This document shows, piece by piece, positions 63,969 to 64,000 of a stretch of 64,000 nucleotides of DNA; the first letter of the stretch is position 1; every line of letters starts with the position of its first letter. Origin of the DNA: Phymatolithon calcareum (lineage: Eukaryota > Rhodophyta > Florideophyceae > Hapalidiales). The notes under the pieces are model-generated. The model worked only from the letters and a program-made list of their open reading frames with translations. It did not search any database and had not been told where the DNA came from. The stretch is from positions 930,001 through 994,000 of the forward strand of contig OZ345366.1 in NCBI GenBank assembly GCA_977006965.1, written 5' to 3'. The position numbers and the translations under genes were made by a program.

Positions 63969-64000
63969 GACTGTGATGCTTTTGAAAAAGCACCACAGTC
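63969..64000. repeat. 15-bp hairpin at the window edge
   Basis: GACTGTGATGCTTTT (63969-63983) pairs with AAAAGCACCACAGTC (63986-64000) with one mismatch. The left arm with the bases before it (GTAAGACTGTGATGCTTTT) closely matches the LINE 3' end at 34738-34757. Confidence 0.75.

Noticed and set aside
1-64000. CRISPR arrays
   Set aside because: All tandem repeats found are contiguous or have related spacers; none has regular repeats with unique spacers.

Overview
The window looks nuclear and eukaryotic. It has no bacterial-style operons, it contains genes with short GT-AG introns, and it carries two genes for DP (E2F partner) transcription factors, a nuclear-type ClpP relic, and a DUF1995 protein with a presequence-like N-terminus. 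Between the genes lie many broken mobile elements. The combination (compact, mostly intronless GC-rich genes separated by retrotransposon debris, DUF1995, Fanzor) suggests a red alga, perhaps a florideophyte such as Chondrus. This is an inference; no rRNA, organelle or marker gene is present to settle it. I found no convincing tRNA, rRNA or CRISPR array.

Layout. 0-13 kb: one intact gene for a predicted secreted, basic, coiled-coil protein (2258-3271) among at least five non-LTR retrotransposon (LINE) fragments on both strands, three minisatellite blocks, and a broken RING-H2 gene. 13.2-15.9 kb: a nearly complete Fanzor (eukaryotic TnpB/Cas12-like RNA-guided nuclease) on the minus strand, broken by two frameshifts, with a cluster of stem-forming repeats just past its stop. 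16-25 kb: no convincing gene; tandem repeats, an LTR-like primer-binding site, hairpins and a LINE relic. 26.9-28.1 kb: first DP gene with an E2F-type site upstream. 28.6-31.0 kb: a frameshifted ClpP relic between two diverged direct repeats. 31.1-34.8 kb: a possible papain-like peptidase ORF, a frameshifted second ORF, a perfect hairpin and a 5'-truncated LINE with a clear 13-bp target-site duplication. 37.8-46.3 kb: a probable large DNA transposon with three genes (minus, plus, minus); the central one is a ~1370-residue CACTA/Plavaka-like transposase interrupted by one TAG. 50.6-52.3 kb: a two-exon DUF1995 gene and a small RRM gene. 54.7-61.5 kb: the most gene-like block. A second DP gene diverges from a tandem trio of paralogous genes of unknown function. 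The three share a ~110-residue central domain and an identical C-terminal TIDLT motif resembling a SUMO-interacting motif; the first also has a C2H2 zinc finger split by an intron. 62-64 kb: a second Fanzor remnant, an unidentified degenerate coding stretch, and a hairpin at the window edge.

The strongest candidates for something new are the Fanzor locus with its possible guide-RNA scaffold, and the DP/TIDLT gene cluster with E2F-like sites in the shared promoter. Many ORFs in the degenerate regions have start codons that are not ATG; where this mattered I chose the first sensible ATG.
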